64,000 nucleotides of DNA from UTCFX2 sp963788305 (GCA_963788305.1 CAWBGK010000004.1:1-64000), one strand, 5' to 3'. Shown: positions 47,576-63,032, numbered from the stretch's first letter. Numbers and translations are program-made. The notes: generated by a model not told the origin, from the letters alone.

Positions 47576-49086
47576 CTACAGTCCTCTCTTGGAGGCTCTG
47601 GCGTTTGCCAAATCCAGTCTCTGCTTTGCGCTGCTGCGGGTCGTGATCGCTTCGATGTCGCCTTCGCGGCAGTCGGTGGAATGACAAACCTTTCCTGATA
47701 GGCTGCCAGGGATGTCAAATGATAGATGGCTTCGGCTTCCTGTCGGTCATTCCTGCTCTGGCGAGGGCTGCTGCAGCCTCTTCGCCTGTCACGTCGCCTA
47801 CGGTCTGGGCGCGTTTGTACAATCGGACGGCAATCATCTTCTGATAAGCCTTGATGACAGGTTCATCGTTTCCTGCGGCCAGCATGTGGGCGATATAGCG
47901 GACTGGCAGACGTGCGTTTTCCAGCGAAGTGAACAGGTCTCCTTCCATTCGCTGGGCACCGCTCTCCTGGGCGGATGACAGAACTGGCAGGAGCGGGGGT
48001 ACATAAAAAAGCATCGGCAGGGTGCGGAACTCGGGGATGCAAAGGCAGCGCCAGCTCCCATTCCTTTGACGTAACGGTACACCGGCGATTGCTGGGCCGC
48101 CGTGATCACCCCGTCCGGGACGCCGCTCTCCTTCGCTGCTGCGATGACTTTCGGGATCGAAGGGATCAAGGATCAGTTCGCGCTGTTTCTGTACCAGCTC
48201 CTCATCCGGCGCTCTCATTGCTTCCTCAATGCTGATCGGCATCATAGAGCAGAACGCCCAGATAGCGAATACGTCCGACGCAGGACATGGAAGCAGGCAG
48301 GCGCTTGACCGGTTTCCAGGCGCGGGAAGCAGAGAATGCATTTCTCTGACTTGCCTGTAGACCAGTTATAGTAGGTTTTTTTGTAAGGGCAGGCAGAAAC
48401 GCACATGCGCCAGCCCCGGCACTTATCCTGATTGACAAGCACGACACCATCTTCGGCGCGTTTGTAAATAGAGCCGGAGGGACAGGCCGCCACACAGGCA
48501 GGATTCAGACAGTGATTACAGATGCGCGGCATGTAGAAGTAGAATAGCTGCTCGATTTCGAAGAGAGCTTTGCTTTTCTTCCTCGCTCATGTTCTGCAAG
48601 AAGGGGGTCATTGGCCGCGTAGATCTTCGACCCACCCAGGTCATCGTCCCAATTGGGACCGGCTTCGATATCCATCGTCCTTGCCATCGATCCGAGAGAT
48701 AGGACGAGCGGTCGGCTGGTCGTCTCCGGCGGAGAGTAGTAAATAAATCCTCGTAGTTGTAGGTCCAGGGCTCGTAATAATCGTCCAGGTGGGCATCGCC
48801 GGGTTGGAAAATAGGTTGCCCAACGCCTGCAGGCGGTTTTGGAGTTTCAGCTGTAGAGGCAGGATTTTTCTCCGCATTTGCCGAGTTCCCAGCCGCCTTG
48901 ATATTTTTCCTGGTCCTCCCACAAGGTGGGAAAGCCGACACCTGGCTTTGTTTCGACATTGTTCCACCACATATATTCAGTGCCTTTGCGATCTGTCCAG
49001 ATGTTTTTACAGGCGACACTGCATGTGTGGCAGCCGATACACTTATCCAGGTGGAAAACCATTGAAACTTGCGAACGGATTTTCAT
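47576..49086 (-). CDS. narH: Respiratory nitrate reductase beta subunit (several frameshifts)
   Basis: Reassembled length is about 500 residues, as expected. ATG 49086 follows the narG stop. The N-terminus has C-I-G-C-H-T-C-S-V-A-C. Further motifs are N-H-C-L-N-P-A-C-V-A-A-C-P and D-K-C-R-G-W-R-M-C-V-S-A-C-P, with the Trp that replaces a Cys and gives the [3Fe-4S] cluster of NarH, then E-K-C-I-L-C. The end A-I-Y-H-L-T-S-L-A-A-Y-Q-E-R-F is read in another frame. It carries four iron-sulfur clusters between NarI and NarG. Frames change near 48850, 48500, 48290 and 48190, among others. Confidence 0.88.
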
Positions 49087-49136
49087 CGTCACATATCCTG
49101 TTTTTGTCGTAATCAATCAGTTTGCGCCGAATTGCC

Positions 49137-52787
<3,651 letters not shown>

Positions 52788-52858
52788 AGGTTCCTCCTAA
52801 CCAATTGCGCCGGATACCCATTCGAGCAAGGATTCCAGATTTCCAGGAAAAGGTTCTT

Positions 52859-53480
52859 CTATAATTTTTCGGAGTTTGCTTTATTTACTAAAGGCTTGCG
52901 GACTCCCCGCAGTCGACGGCGGTACACCAGCGCGATCAGCCCGATGGCCGCGAAAAATCCGATCAGGCTGATGCCGATGACCAGCAATTCCCGGTTGGTT
53001 TCCGGCTGTCCCGCAGAGGCTTCTAAGAAGGCGATCAAATCGGCTTGTTCGCTTTCCGTCAGGAGGTGCTCGGCGTAGATCGGCTTCATAACCGGCGAGG
53101 TTATCGGTCCTGTATTGGAAATAATCGCTGCGATGTAGAATTGAGTGGAACCGGGTGGTGACATTCGTCAAGTCAGGTCCGAGCGCTCCGCCGCCGAGAA
53201 TCCCATTGCTGTCCACATTATGACACCCCATGCAGGCAGGGCCGCCATTTTGAAAATGAAGATAGCCCATGAACAATTCCCGCCCTATCTCTTCATTTCC
53301 GCCCAGAACTGCCTGGACAGAGGCAGGCTGGTCTGAGTTCTCACTCCCCAACAAGCTTTTCGAGGCAGAATCCTCGGAGACAGATAGTGGCATCGAATTA
53401 CACCCGAATAAGAAAATTCCCAGAAACACGATGAACAACAATTTTAAGCGACTTAGAAAATATATGGATCGGTTTGTCAT
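52859..53480 (-). CDS. Membrane-anchored monoheme cytochrome c (frameshifted)
   Basis: 206 residues after removing one base from the GGG at 53153-53155 (plus-strand numbering). The signal peptide ends in a lipobox-like F-L-F-G-C. The heme motif C-M-G-C-H is near residue 83, a Met-containing M-K-P-I-Y segment about 45 residues later may give the sixth ligand, and a C-terminal helix (about 163-185) with a basic tail anchors it. ATG 53480 follows AGGAG. It precedes narG in the same direction, so it may feed electrons to or from NarGHI, as a NarC-type partner does in some bacteria. Confidence 0.82.
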
Positions 53481-53877
53481 GGATCTCGCTTACTCCTGGT
53501 CGTTCAAGCCAATCTAATCCGAGATGTATTTGATGGATTGTTTGTTATGGAATTATGATAAAACTGCTTCAGTAAATCAGCTGGTTGTTTACTTTTTCCA
53601 TTTTCTGCGTTCATAGTCAGATGCAAATTCGAGCTGTTCTTCTTAAAATCGCGTAGCGCTAACAGGCAGGATTTTCAGATACTTCATAATATCATTATAG
53701 CCAGATTGGCACAAACCGTCTTTGCGCTTAATCAAATATTCGTAATCATTGATTGATAACTCATCGTCCATTCTGTGGACAATGAAGCTGAATACGTCCA
53801 CGCCTAGCGGGTATAATCATCCAGGTGAGGCTATTAAAAGTGCAAATAATAATTCCTGTTTATCGGACCTGTTCAGC
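53481..53877. other. Divergent intergenic region between nar operon and YgiQ gene
   Basis: No gene; the frame open from 53749 has no domain before 53878. On the minus strand a TATAAT (53694-53699 as attata on the plus strand) could be the -10 of the nar operon, about 215 bases before its first start, but the -35 is weak. On the plus strand TTGGCA and TAATCA are spaced by 17 bases near 53705-53735. No FNR or NarL consensus is obvious. Confidence 0.35.
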
Positions 53878-55589
53878 ATGTTCCTTCCGACGACCCCTCA
53901 AGAAATGAGCCGGCTGGGCTGGCCGCAGCTGGACGTTATTCTGGTCACTGGCGACAGCTATATCGACAGCCCTTACGTCGGGATCGCTGTGATTGGCAAA
54001 GTACTGCGGCAGGCTGGTTTTCGCGTGGGCGTGATCGCCCAACCGGATTTGGATTCAGGTCAAGACATCAGCCGCCTGGGTGAACCCCGGCTGTTTCTGG
54101 GGGGTCAGCGCCGGCTGCATCGACTCGCTGGTTGCCAACTACACCGCCTTGAAGAAGAAAAGGAAGAGCGACGACTACACGCCCGGTGGGCTCAACAACC
54201 GGAGGCCCGACCGCGCCAGCATCGCCTATACCAACTTGATCCGGCGCCATCATAAGAACACTGCACCGATCGTTCTGGGCGGAATCGAAGCCAGCCTGCG
54301 CCGCATCACCCACTACGATTTCTGGTCGGACAGGCTGCGCCGATCGATCCTGCTCGACGCCAAGGCTGATTACCTGCTCTACGGGATGGCTGAAAAAGCC
54401 GTTGTAGAGCTGGCGCAGCGCCTGCAGAGCGGCGATGACGTCCGCCAGATTCGCGGCCTGTGCTACCTGCTCGGAGAATCTGAGCAGGAGTCGATCCCCG
54501 GCGGCTACCTGGAGCTGCCTTCCTTCGAGACCGTCATCCAGGACAAAAACGCCTTTATCGATATGTTTCACCTGTTCTACCAGAACAACGATCCGATCAC
54601 AGCGAAAGGGTTGTACCAGAAGCACGCCGGGCGCTATCCTGGTTCAGAACCCACCTGCCCTCAGCCTGAGCCAGGCGGAGTTGGACGCCGTGTACAGTCT
54701 GGATTATGAGCGCCGCCAGCACCCCTATTACGAAAGCCAGGGAAAGGTGAGGGCGTTGGAGACGATCCAGTTCTCCATCCCCACCCACCGCGGCTGTTAT
54801 GGAGAGTGCAGCTTCTGTGCCATCGCCATCCATGAAGGACGCACCGTCCGGTGGCGCAGCCCGGAGTCTATCCTGGTCGAAGCCAGCCTGCTGACGCAGC
54901 ATCCGGATTTCAAAGGCTACATTCAAGATCTGGGTGGTCCAACCGCAAATATGTACGGTTTCGAATGTGAGAAGAAGCTCGCCCGCGGCGCCTGTTCAAA
55001 GAAAAGCTGCCTGTTCCCGGAAGTCTGCCCGCTGTTAAAAGTCGACCACCGCCCCCAGCTGAATCTGCTCAAAAAAATCCGCAGCCTGCCCGGGGTTAAG
55101 AAAGTCTTTGTCGCCTCCGGCATCCGCTACGACCTCCTGTTGAGCGACCAGGCTTGCGGTTCGACCTACTTGCGCGAAGTGGTCGCCCACCATGTTTCCG
55201 GACAGATGAAAGTAGCGCCGGAGCACAGCGAAGAGGGCGTGCTGCGGCGCATGGGAAAGCCGGGGAAGGCTTCGCTGCTGCGTTTCAAAGATCTGTTCGA
55301 CAATTTATCCCGGGAGAGCGGCAAAGAGCAGTACCTGACCTACTACCTGATCGCCGCACACCCGGGCTGCACCGAGCAGGACATGGCTCGCTTGAAGGCA
55401 TTCACCAGCAAGCAGCTTAAAATCCACCCCGAGCAGGTCCAAATTTTCACACCCACCCCATCCACTTACGCCAGCCTGATGTATTTCACCGAGCTGGACC
55501 CTTTCACCCGCCAGCCGATATTTGTCGAGAAAAATCCGCGCCGAAAAGAGCTCCAGAAACAAATCGTCGTCGGAAAAAGCGAGCGCTGA
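53878..55589 (+). CDS. YgiQ-family radical SAM protein (two frameshifts)
   Basis: Extra bases in the G6 run 54099-54104 and CC 54638-54639 split it into three frames; corrected length is 569 residues. The N-terminal B12-binding-like region starts F-L-P-T-T-P-x-E-M with D-x-x-L-V-T-G-D-x-Y-I-D-S-P. The radical SAM motif C-Y-G-E-C-S-F-C sits near residue 305, followed by the Cys-rich K-K-S-C-L-F-P-x-V-C-P segment typical of YgiQ. The cluster cleaves SAM to a 5'-deoxyadenosyl radical; the substrate is unknown. It is co-transcribed with the RNA methyltransferase one base downstream. Confidence 0.9.
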
Positions 55590-55590
55590 C

Positions 55591-56823
55591 GTGGCAGGGG
55601 AGAAGATTTTCGTCGCATGTCCACCCGGACTGGAGCACATCACCGCCAGGGAAATGCGTTCGCTGGGGTTTCTCCCGACAAGCGCAGCAGCTTCTGGCTC
55701 GAGAAGAGGCTCGAGGGTTGCCGAAGCGGAATATTCCGGCGGAGGGGTTGAAACAATCCTCAGCGGCTCCCATGATTCAAGATCAAACCTGGAAACCCGA
55801 TTGGAGTCGGTGTATCGCCTCAACATTTCACTGCGAGCTGCGAGCCGGGTGCTTGTGCGGCTGGGAGAATTTTACTCGGCTGCTTTCTCAGAGCTGCGCA
55901 AGAAGGCAGGCCGGCTTGAGTGGGAGCGCTACCTGTCTCCTGGCCGGCCGGTGGCGCTGCGAGTGAGCTGTCACAAATCAAGGCTGTATCATTCCGATGC
56001 AGTGGCCGAGCGGGTAATGGGTGCCATTGCCGACCGCATGGGCAGTCCCATACCTGCTGCCTTGTTCGACGAAGACGCCAGCAGCAGTCTGCCCCAGCTG
56101 GTGGTCGTGCGCCTTCTGCATGACCAGGTGACCGTCAGCATCGACTCGTCCGGCGAACACCTGCACCGCCGCGGCTACCGGCTGGCAGCAGCCAAAGCAC
56201 CCCTGCGCGAGAACCTGGCAGCCGGCGTGCTTCTGGCTTCTGGTTGGGACCACGTCTCGCCCCTGCTTGACCCGTTTTGCGGATCTGGCACGATCCCGAT
56301 TGAGGCTGCGATGCTCTCAGCAGACCTGGCACCCGGGCGCCTGCGCCGCTTTGCTTTTATGGATTGGCCGGATTTCGACCAAGGGTTATTTGAACGCGTC
56401 CTGGTTGAGTCCAACCGAGCTCCAGGCAAAGTCGAAGATCAAAAAAAGGAGCCAGCGATCCTCGGCTCCGACCGCGACGCCGGGGCGATCACAATGGCGG
56501 AAGCAAATGCAATTCGGGCTGGAATAGCTGAGGCCATCGAATTTTCCTGCCAGGCGATCTCGGCAGTTGAGCCTCCCACCGCTCCCGGTTGGGTGGTGAC
56601 CAATCCTCCGTATGGTCTGCGAGTCAGCGCCCAAAAGGACCTGCGCAACCTGTACGCCCAGCTCGGGAAGGTGCTGCGCCTGAAATGCCCTGGCTGGCGC
56701 TATGCGGTCCTTTGCAGCGACGAGCGCCTTTTCAACCATACCGGTTTCCATCCGAAAACCCTGCTTTCCTTTGAGAACGGTGGTGTGCAGGTGAAGCTCT
56801 ATTGCGGAACCGTTTCAGACTGA
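55591..56823 (+). CDS. THUMP-domain SAM-dependent RNA methyltransferase
   Basis: About 410 residues from GTG 55591, one base after the YgiQ stop; an earlier in-frame start at 55522 overlaps YgiQ. The N-terminal THUMP-like region (about 5-150) precedes a Rossmann methyltransferase domain. The motif D-P-F-C-G-S-G-T-I-P-I-E lies near residue 228, and the catalytic N-P-P-Y-G near residue 332 indicates base N-methylation. It resembles RlmL-N/Trm14-type enzymes that make N2-methylguanosine in rRNA or tRNA. The frame is intact. Confidence 0.88.
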   Translation: MAGEKIFVACPPGLEHITAREMRSLGFLPTSAAASGSRRGSRVAEAEYSGGGVETILSGSHDSRSNLETRLESVYRLNISLRAASRVLVRLGEFYSAAFSELRKKAGRLEWERYLSPGRPVALRVSCHKSRLYHSDAVAERVMGAIADRMGSPIPAALFDEDASSSLPQLVVVRLLHDQVTVSIDSSGEHLHRRGYRLAAAKAPLRENLAAGVLLASGWDHVSPLLDPFCGSGTIPIEAAMLSADLAPGRLRRFAFMDWPDFDQGLFERVLVESNRAPGKVEDQKKEPAILGSDRDAGAITMAEANAIRAGIAEAIEFSCQAISAVEPPTAPGWVVTNPPYGLRVSAQKDLRNLYAQLGKVLRLKCPGWRYAVLCSDERLFNHTGFHPKTLLSFENGGVQVKLYCGTVSD

Positions 56824-57243
56824 CGGCTCGGCGTATTCCAGTCCATAAATATTAACCTGCGCGCATTCAACCCGAAATTCTGAAAAAATACCTGGCCGGT
56901 TCGGAAAAAAACTTCACCCAAACGCATCAGGTGGAGATCCTGATCATCCAGGTGGCTTGTCGCAGCCAGGGTCATCTGGCGGTCCGTTTCATCAAACGGG
57001 GAATAAAATTTGAGATTGTTCTTAAGCCGCACCGGGTGAATTGAGGCAGTCTTAAAGGCTGGATGAATGGACATTTTCCGCATATAGGTTTTACGTCCAA
57101 TAAACAATTGGATTGGACATGACTCTGAGCCTATTGCTTTTCACTTCTATTAGCCGTATACTGAATTTACGAGTTCCAAACCTCATTGTTGACGCTACCC
57201 ATTAACAATCCTAAATCCAGATCGGCAACTTCACGGAGACCAA
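56824..57243. other. Intergenic region before the C25 peptidase gene
   Basis: A minus-strand open stretch (57107 or 57083 down to 56799) could encode about 95 residues but overlaps the end of the methyltransferase gene, lacks a clear ribosome site and matches no family I know; it is left uncalled. The promoter-like pair at 57134-57162 is annotated separately. Nothing else is evident. Confidence 0.35.
57134..57162 (+). promoter_or_regulatory. Promoter-like pair before the peptidase gene
   Basis: TTGCTT (57134-57139), a 17-base spacer and TATACT (57157-57162) lie 81 bases before the ATG at 57244. The -10 matches five of six consensus bases; the -35 is weaker. Confidence 0.4.
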
Positions 57244-60200
57244 ATGATTCAAATCCAGCGCTCTCTCCTTTCCAGTTCGTTCAAAGGTTTGATCGCCCTT
57301 TTCTTGCTGGCTGTCTTGCTGACTGGAACCGACCCAATCCTGGCCAATTCTCTCGAGCAGTCCGATGCCGTTCCCGCTCAGAGGCTGAATCAACCGTCCG
57401 CTGTTCAAGTACTACCCCCGGACGAGATCTCTTCGCCTTCCAACAATCCCCAGGTCGCAGTCGACTACCTGATCCTCACCACGACTCTAATCAGGGCTAA
57501 CTCCAACATCGAAGCGTATGCAGATTTCATGACCGAGCATGGCTACAATGTATTCATCCAGGATGTAGGTGAGCTGTACCTTTATCCGGGTTTCACTCGG
57601 GCGGACCGCATACGCTCCTATCTTCAATCCGTCTATCTCGCATGGGGCCTGAAATATGTCCTGCTGGTGGGCGATCCTCGGGTGGCAACTGGGGATGTGC
57701 CAATGAAGGACACATGGCCTAACCACCTGACGAATGCCCAACCCACAACTAAAAATCCCTGGGAAATGGTGCCCACCGACGCTTACTTTTCCAACCTGAC
57801 CGGCAACTGGGATCTGAACGGCAACGGTTATGCCGGCGAAGCAGAGGGCAATGGCCAGGCAGGCGATATCGGCAGCGGCGGGCTGAATTTTTACCCTGAT
57901 GTGTCCGTCGGGCGCATCCCGGTGTACAATGCCGATTACGCCGCCCTGAACCATATCCTCGACAAGCTGATCGCTTATCAGAGCATCACCCAGCGCCAGG
58001 CCTGGCAGAACAAGGCGCTGTTCCCGATGGTCTATAACAACCCTACATATGATGAAGCTGTGATGGGATATGTTCTGGATACCAACCTGATGGCCCCCAA
58101 CGGCATCTCTTCTTATAGAATTTATATGAATCATCCCGACCTCTGATGTCTGCAACCAGGTTTCAACATTTCCGCATGACCAGGATGTCAGTAAAGATGC
58201 GGCGGTCAACTATTGGTCAATCAACCCGGTAGGGCTGATGGTAGCCGCCGGGCACGGCAATTCCTCGGCCATCGCGGTAGGGTATGGGACTTCAACCATT
58301 CCATGCGAGCTGCCTTACTATCTGATCGAAAACAGCGATCTGCCAGCTCTAAATGACAGCCAGCCGGCCTTCACCTTCCACGCGGCCTGCGCCAACGCCT
58401 ATATTGAAGATTCGGATAATATCGCCTACAGCCTGCTGCGAAAGGGCGCCATCGCCACGGTGGCCGGGACGCGCGGGACGATGGGCTCTGACCTGGACAC
58501 TGTCGATGGGCTGCCCTACACCTATGACAGCAAAGCTAGCCTAGGATATAACTATATTAAGTACCTGATGGAAGGCTATCCTGCCGGACAGGCGCTGCCG
58601 CTGGCCAAGACGCTGTTTACCATGCACTCGTGGAATGAAATGCAGAACTTCTTCGCCTATAACTTATTTGGTGACCCAACGCTGGTATTTTTTGTAAAAC
58701 CCGCCGTCTACGGAATCAACAATCCCTCCGACCTGTACGCCGATCCCCTGGACACGAGCGGTCACCAGCCGTTTAACCTTCACTGGACCGATAACAGCAA
58801 CCTCGAAGAGTACTACCGCCTCACCCTGTCTCCGACCGATTTGAGCGGAACCGTGACTGTCCAAGCCTCCCGCAATACAGTGGCTTTCTCGGCGCTCAGC
58901 CAGACCAGCTGCGGCAAGACCTATAACATTAAGGTGCAAGCAATCAACCGTTCGACGGCATCGGCAGACAGCAACACCATCCAGGTGGCTGCGGATCCCT
59001 GCAAACCGGCTGCCCCAAGTGATCTGACGGCGTCAATTCAGAATGCGCGTGTTGTGCTCAATTGGCACGACAATTCCAGCACGGAAACCGGTTTCCAGAT
59101 TTTCCGTAGCTTCTACGGAGGCATGCAGTTAGTAGGAGAAGTGGGTCCTAATCTGACCTCCTGGACAAATTCTACAGCCCAGTGCTATACAAACTACAAC
59201 TACTATGTCATCGCAACCAATATTTCAGGGGATTCCCCGTCGAGCAACCTAGTGAAAGTTCTTTCCCAGATGTGCCCACCGGTAAAGCCGGTGGTAACCC
59301 AGGGTGCGCTTGATGAAACTTGGGTCAACCTGTCCTGGACAGACGGCAGCACTGCCGCGACCAGAGAAGACGGCTTTGAAGTGTGGGCCAGACCGCTCGC
59401 CGGCGAATGGGTAAAGCGGAATTCTTCAGCAGCGGATATGACAGGTTATTACGATCCACAGGTGCAGTGCGGTGCATACTATTTTCACAGGGTCGTGGCA
59501 TTCAACAACGGCGGGCGCACAACCAGCGATGACCTTCTGACCAGCACTGCCACCTGCACGCCTCCTGCCGCGCCAACAAATCTGACGGCTGAATCGAACT
59601 ATTTTTTCAAAACGGAAATTCGTCTAAACTGGATGGACAACAGCCAAAACGAGTACGGGTTTACGATCGAGCGCCAGAGTGGCTCGGATTGGATTCCTAT
59701 TGCCAGCCTGGGACCTGACCAAACCTCCACCCACATTACCGGTTTGGTCTGCGGCACAAGCCACACCTTTCGCGTCTACGCCTTCAATACGCTGAATTCC
59801 GCTTATAGCAGCACCGAGACTGGCTCGACGGCGGTTTGCGATTCCAGCTCACCAATTCACTTCGGAGCGACCCCCGTTTCGATGACCCAAATCAACCTGT
59901 CCTGGGACCCGGCATCCGGCCGGACGCCCTCCGGTTATCAGCTCGATCCGCTCGGTTGGCTTGAGCAGAACGATGAACTGGCAGCCGCTCGCCAACGTGG
60001 CGGAGCCAACGCACACCTATTCCGATACCAGCCTGACATGCGGAACGACCTACTATTACAGCATCCGCTCGGTGTTCCCCACCCCGCCAACCTTCTCGTT
60101 ATATGTCGATCCTACTTCTGCCATCACCCTGCCCTGCAAACCAGGTGCAGTCGGCGGTATCCATGCCCGGGCGCACTCGCAGACAGCCATCACGATCACC

Positions 60201-61280
60201 TGGCTGCCGCTCTCGGAAGAAGTCCAGGATGGCTACAATGTGGAACGCTCCTACTACCAACCCAGCGGCGGAAAAACGTGGCTGCCAGTTGCCAGTCTTG
60301 CTGCGGATGCCACATCTTTTGATGATACCGATTTGATTTGCGGAACGATCAACGAATACCGGATGCAGGCGTTCAATGCGAGCGGCAGCGGAGATTACAG
60401 TGAAGAAATCAGCGAATGGACTGCGGAATGCGCACCGCATGCTCCAGTCGGCCTGCAAACCACAGCTATTCACAAGACCAGCCTCAGCCTGGCTTGGATG
60501 GATGAGGGTGACAACGAGGACGGCTTCCATATCGAGCGCAGCGGCGGTGGCGGCGCTGCCTGGTCCACAGTTGGCAGCGTCGATGAAAATGCCGCCGCCT
60601 TTGATGACACCGGTCTGACCTGCGGGACGCCTTACTCTTACCGCATCCAGGCATACAACACCGGTGGAGAAGCAGCCAGTGATATCTTGGAGACGATCAC
60701 AACCCCCTGCGACCCGTCCCTCTCCGCGGTTTACGGACCGCAAGGCGTTGTGAATCTGACATGGACCGATCCTGGTCAGGGCACGACCGAATATGCGCTC
60801 CAGCGTGCCTTGCACAATGGCGTGCCCGATTGGGTCGTCAATCTACCGCCTGATCAGTACGATTACCGCGACCTGAACGTGGATTGCGGACCAGCTTACG
60901 ACTATTACGTCGTGGCGATAAATCCCAGCGGCGAGTCGGATTGGCCAGCTCCGCAGGTGGTTGACGCAGTTTGCTCTCCAACCACAGCCATGACTCTTGA
61001 GGCATCGAATCCCACATATAAATCGATCAGGCTGACCTGGTCAGCCAGTTCTGGCGGGCAAACAGGTTATAAGCTGCTGCGCTCCATTGACGGTTTGGAC
61101 AACTGGTTGTTAGTCGCGGAACTTAGAGATGGTGAAACCCAATATGTGGACGCCAGTCTTGCTTCCGACTCTACGTATTACTATCGGCTGTGGGCGTCCA
61201 ATGCTGGCGGCCAGATCGGCAGTAATATCACCTCCGGCTCAACCGAATTCGCCATCATGCTGCCGATAGTGATCAGGTAA
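57244..61280 (+). CDS. Secreted C25 (gingipain-type) peptidase with nine Fn3-like repeats (two frameshifts)
   Basis: Extra bases at CCC 58135-58137 and CC 59948-59949 break it; corrected length is exactly 1344 residues. An N-terminal signal helix precedes the C25 caspase-fold domain (about residues 75-490) with G-H-G (A-A-G-H-G-N-S-S) and A-A-C-A-N holding the catalytic His and Cys. About nine fibronectin-III-like repeats follow. Eight of them carry a Cys in a C-G-x-x-Y-x-Y/F motif and a second Cys at the repeat end. The protein ends in L-P-I-V-I-R, a tail I associate with Chloroflexota surface proteins. It is a probable cell-surface or secreted Cys peptidase. Confidence 0.85.
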
Positions 61281-61289
61281 GCTGCGATA

Positions 61290-61315
61290 GCCTCGCAGAT
61301 TTGACTCTGCGAGGC
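61290..61315 (+). terminator. Hairpin after the peptidase gene
   Basis: A perfect 9-bp stem (61290-61298 with 61307-61315) and an 8-base loop begin 10 bases after the stop codon. No T tract follows. The position suits a terminator or a 3'-end processing signal. Confidence 0.55.
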
Positions 61316-61477
61316 GGTGATCCATCCGATATACTTTAGCCGCTTCTTGGCTTTAATCCTGCTCGATTGCGTGCAGCTGGTTCACGCGAGAATTGGAGAA
61401 AATCTCAACCTACGTATCTACCAGGACTGTAAGAAATCATTCTATTGAATGACGGTTTTGGGGGTGAATTCCAGGCG

Positions 61478-61505
61478 AAGACAGGTTTACCGTTCAGTGT
61501 ATAAT
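61478..61505 (+). promoter_or_regulatory. Promoter-like pair before the small lipoprotein gene
   Basis: A perfect TATAAT (61500-61505) lies 16 bases after AAGACA (61478-61483). The ATG at 61552 is 47 bases downstream, a normal leader length. Confidence 0.5.
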
Positions 61506-61551
61506 ATTGGTCTGCTGGCGGTAGAGCGTGGACAAATAATCCTGTGAATCA

Positions 61552-62028
61552 ATGTTCAGACTCATCATGTTATGGATAGCTGCGGTTATATTGTCAATCC
61601 ATCTAGCCGGATGCCGCATGATTCCTTACTACAATCGGCCAACGCTGATGCCCACCTATACGAACACGATCACACCATCATCTACACCCACATTCACTCC
61701 GACCGCAACAAGCACGTCGACAAACACCCCAACTCCCGAACCCTCGCCTACGCTGTCTCCAACCGCTACTCCGATCCCACCGAGTCCGACTTTAGGCCTG
61801 ACCAAAGTAAGGTTCGTCAATAAACTGCCCTACGAGATTAAAGTCACGATGATCGGACCGATGTACAAAAGCTTTTTGGTTCGTGCGTACTCGGATTTTG
61901 TTACGATGCTCATGCCTGGCGAATATTCATTCGAAGCGAAAATAGTCCAATTTCCGATTTTAGTCGACAAAATTACGATTTCCTCCAGGTCCAGATCAAT
62001 TTACCTGGACCTGGTCGAGGACGAATAA
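61552..62028 (+). CDS. Small lipoprotein with Thr/Pro-rich linker
   Basis: 158 residues. The signal peptide ends in the lipobox L-A-G-C (Cys21). Residues 32-80 are a low-complexity Thr/Pro/Ser linker. The last 75 residues look like a small beta domain starting V-R-F-V-N-K-L-P-Y-E-I with repeated beta strands. It is probably displayed on the outer face of the membrane. No family is recognised. It carries its own promoter-like element and is intact. Confidence 0.75.
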   Translation: MFRLIMLWIAAVILSIHLAGCRMIPYYNRPTLMPTYTNTITPSSTPTFTPTATSTSTNTPTPEPSPTLSPTATPIPPSPTLGLTKVRFVNKLPYEIKVTMIGPMYKSFLVRAYSDFVTMLMPGEYSFEAKIVQFPILVDKITISSRSRSIYLDLVEDE

Positions 62029-62135
62029 ATAGAAGAAGGGTCCCGGATCGTGATTGTGATCTTCACAAAAGCTGGTTCAGGGGAATTCTAATTCCCAGGG
62101 AGTTTTACTGCCCGGTGTGAAGTAAGACAGATACC

Positions 62136-62163
62136 TTGCACGAAAATCCTGCTATGCTATACT
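62136..62163 (+). promoter_or_regulatory. Promoter-like pair before the Thr/Pro-rich membrane protein
   Basis: TTGCAC (62136-62141), a 16-base spacer and TATACT (62158-62163), 37 bases before the ATG at 62200. Both hexamers are good partial matches. Confidence 0.5.
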
Positions 62164-62199
62164 GACTCGACGAAACACCTGACCTGGGAAACCGACCTG

Positions 62200-63032
62200 A
62201 TGCTGCCTGAAATAAACCGCTCAACCGCCGCCCGACTGACGATCCTCGCTTTGATCTCCGTTCTGTTGATCCTGGCGCTGGCTGGATTGCAGTCAAAGTG
62301 GGTACAGGCTGAGGCGGACGGCAATCTTGCTACCAAAGGCACTAAGGCGGCAACCGCCACACGCACCACCAGGCCGGAAAAAGTAGGGGAAAACAAGCTC
62401 TACTCCAGGCTTTGCGGGCAGCTTGTCTTCCTGACGGACCGGTTAAATGGACAGCAAAAACTTGGGCTCAAGCCTTGCGGAAGCGGGAAGCCTTTTATCT
62501 TCGAGAAGCATCCCAGGGATATCGTGGCATTTTACCAGTTGAGAGATGCCGAGGTTCGGAAAGGAAGCACGTTCGAACTCATCTCAATTCGGACCCCTGA
62601 ATAAATATATCATCACCTACAAGAATTACGTCGGGATTACCAGCTGTTCTGAATGTGGTTTGTACGGAGTTCTTCCCACCTGGACCAGGCCTCCGTTATT
62701 TACGAATACCCCAACGCCTGCACCGACCAAAACAACCTCTCTGCCTTCGTCGACGCCAACCGAAACCGCAACCCTGGCGCCAATCGAGGTCACAGAGACT
62801 TACAGCATGTTCGAGCTCCTGTATGGGACAGAAACCCTGACCTCAACACCGAGCGAATCTCCAACGCCCACGCCGCTCCCTACCATACTTCCAGCGGCAG
62901 TCGAGACTACCTCCGAGCACTTCGACCGTTCGCACGAATCTGGTGCTGGTCTTTGGGATTGGGCTGGTGATCATCCTGGTCATTCTGGCATACCTGATCT
63001 GGATTTCCAGCATGCGCTCAAGACCGAAATAA
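62200..63032 (+). CDS. Surface protein with Thr/Pro linker and C-terminal anchor helix (two frameshifts)
   Basis: Removing one C from CCCC 62594-62597 and one base near 62935 gives exactly 276 residues. An N-terminal signal helix (about 13-33) is followed by a short exported domain containing L-C-G-Q-L-V-F-L and an S-C-S-E-C-G segment, then about 80 residues rich in Thr/Pro/Ser. A C-terminal membrane helix (about 245-268) and basic end M-R-S-R-P-K follow. The layout is signal, domain, stalk, anchor. Function unknown. Its TAA at 63030-63032 directly abuts the stop of the convergent tatA gene. Confidence 0.65.

Noticed and set aside
53481..53877. FNR box upstream of the nar operon
   Set aside because: TTGAT-like pieces occur (for example near 53747), but no TTGAT-N4-ATCAA arrangement could be found on either strand.
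56799..57107. A minus-strand frame of about 100 codons overlapping the methyltransferase end
   Set aside because: No ribosome site or recognised family. It could be real, but evidence is insufficient for a call.
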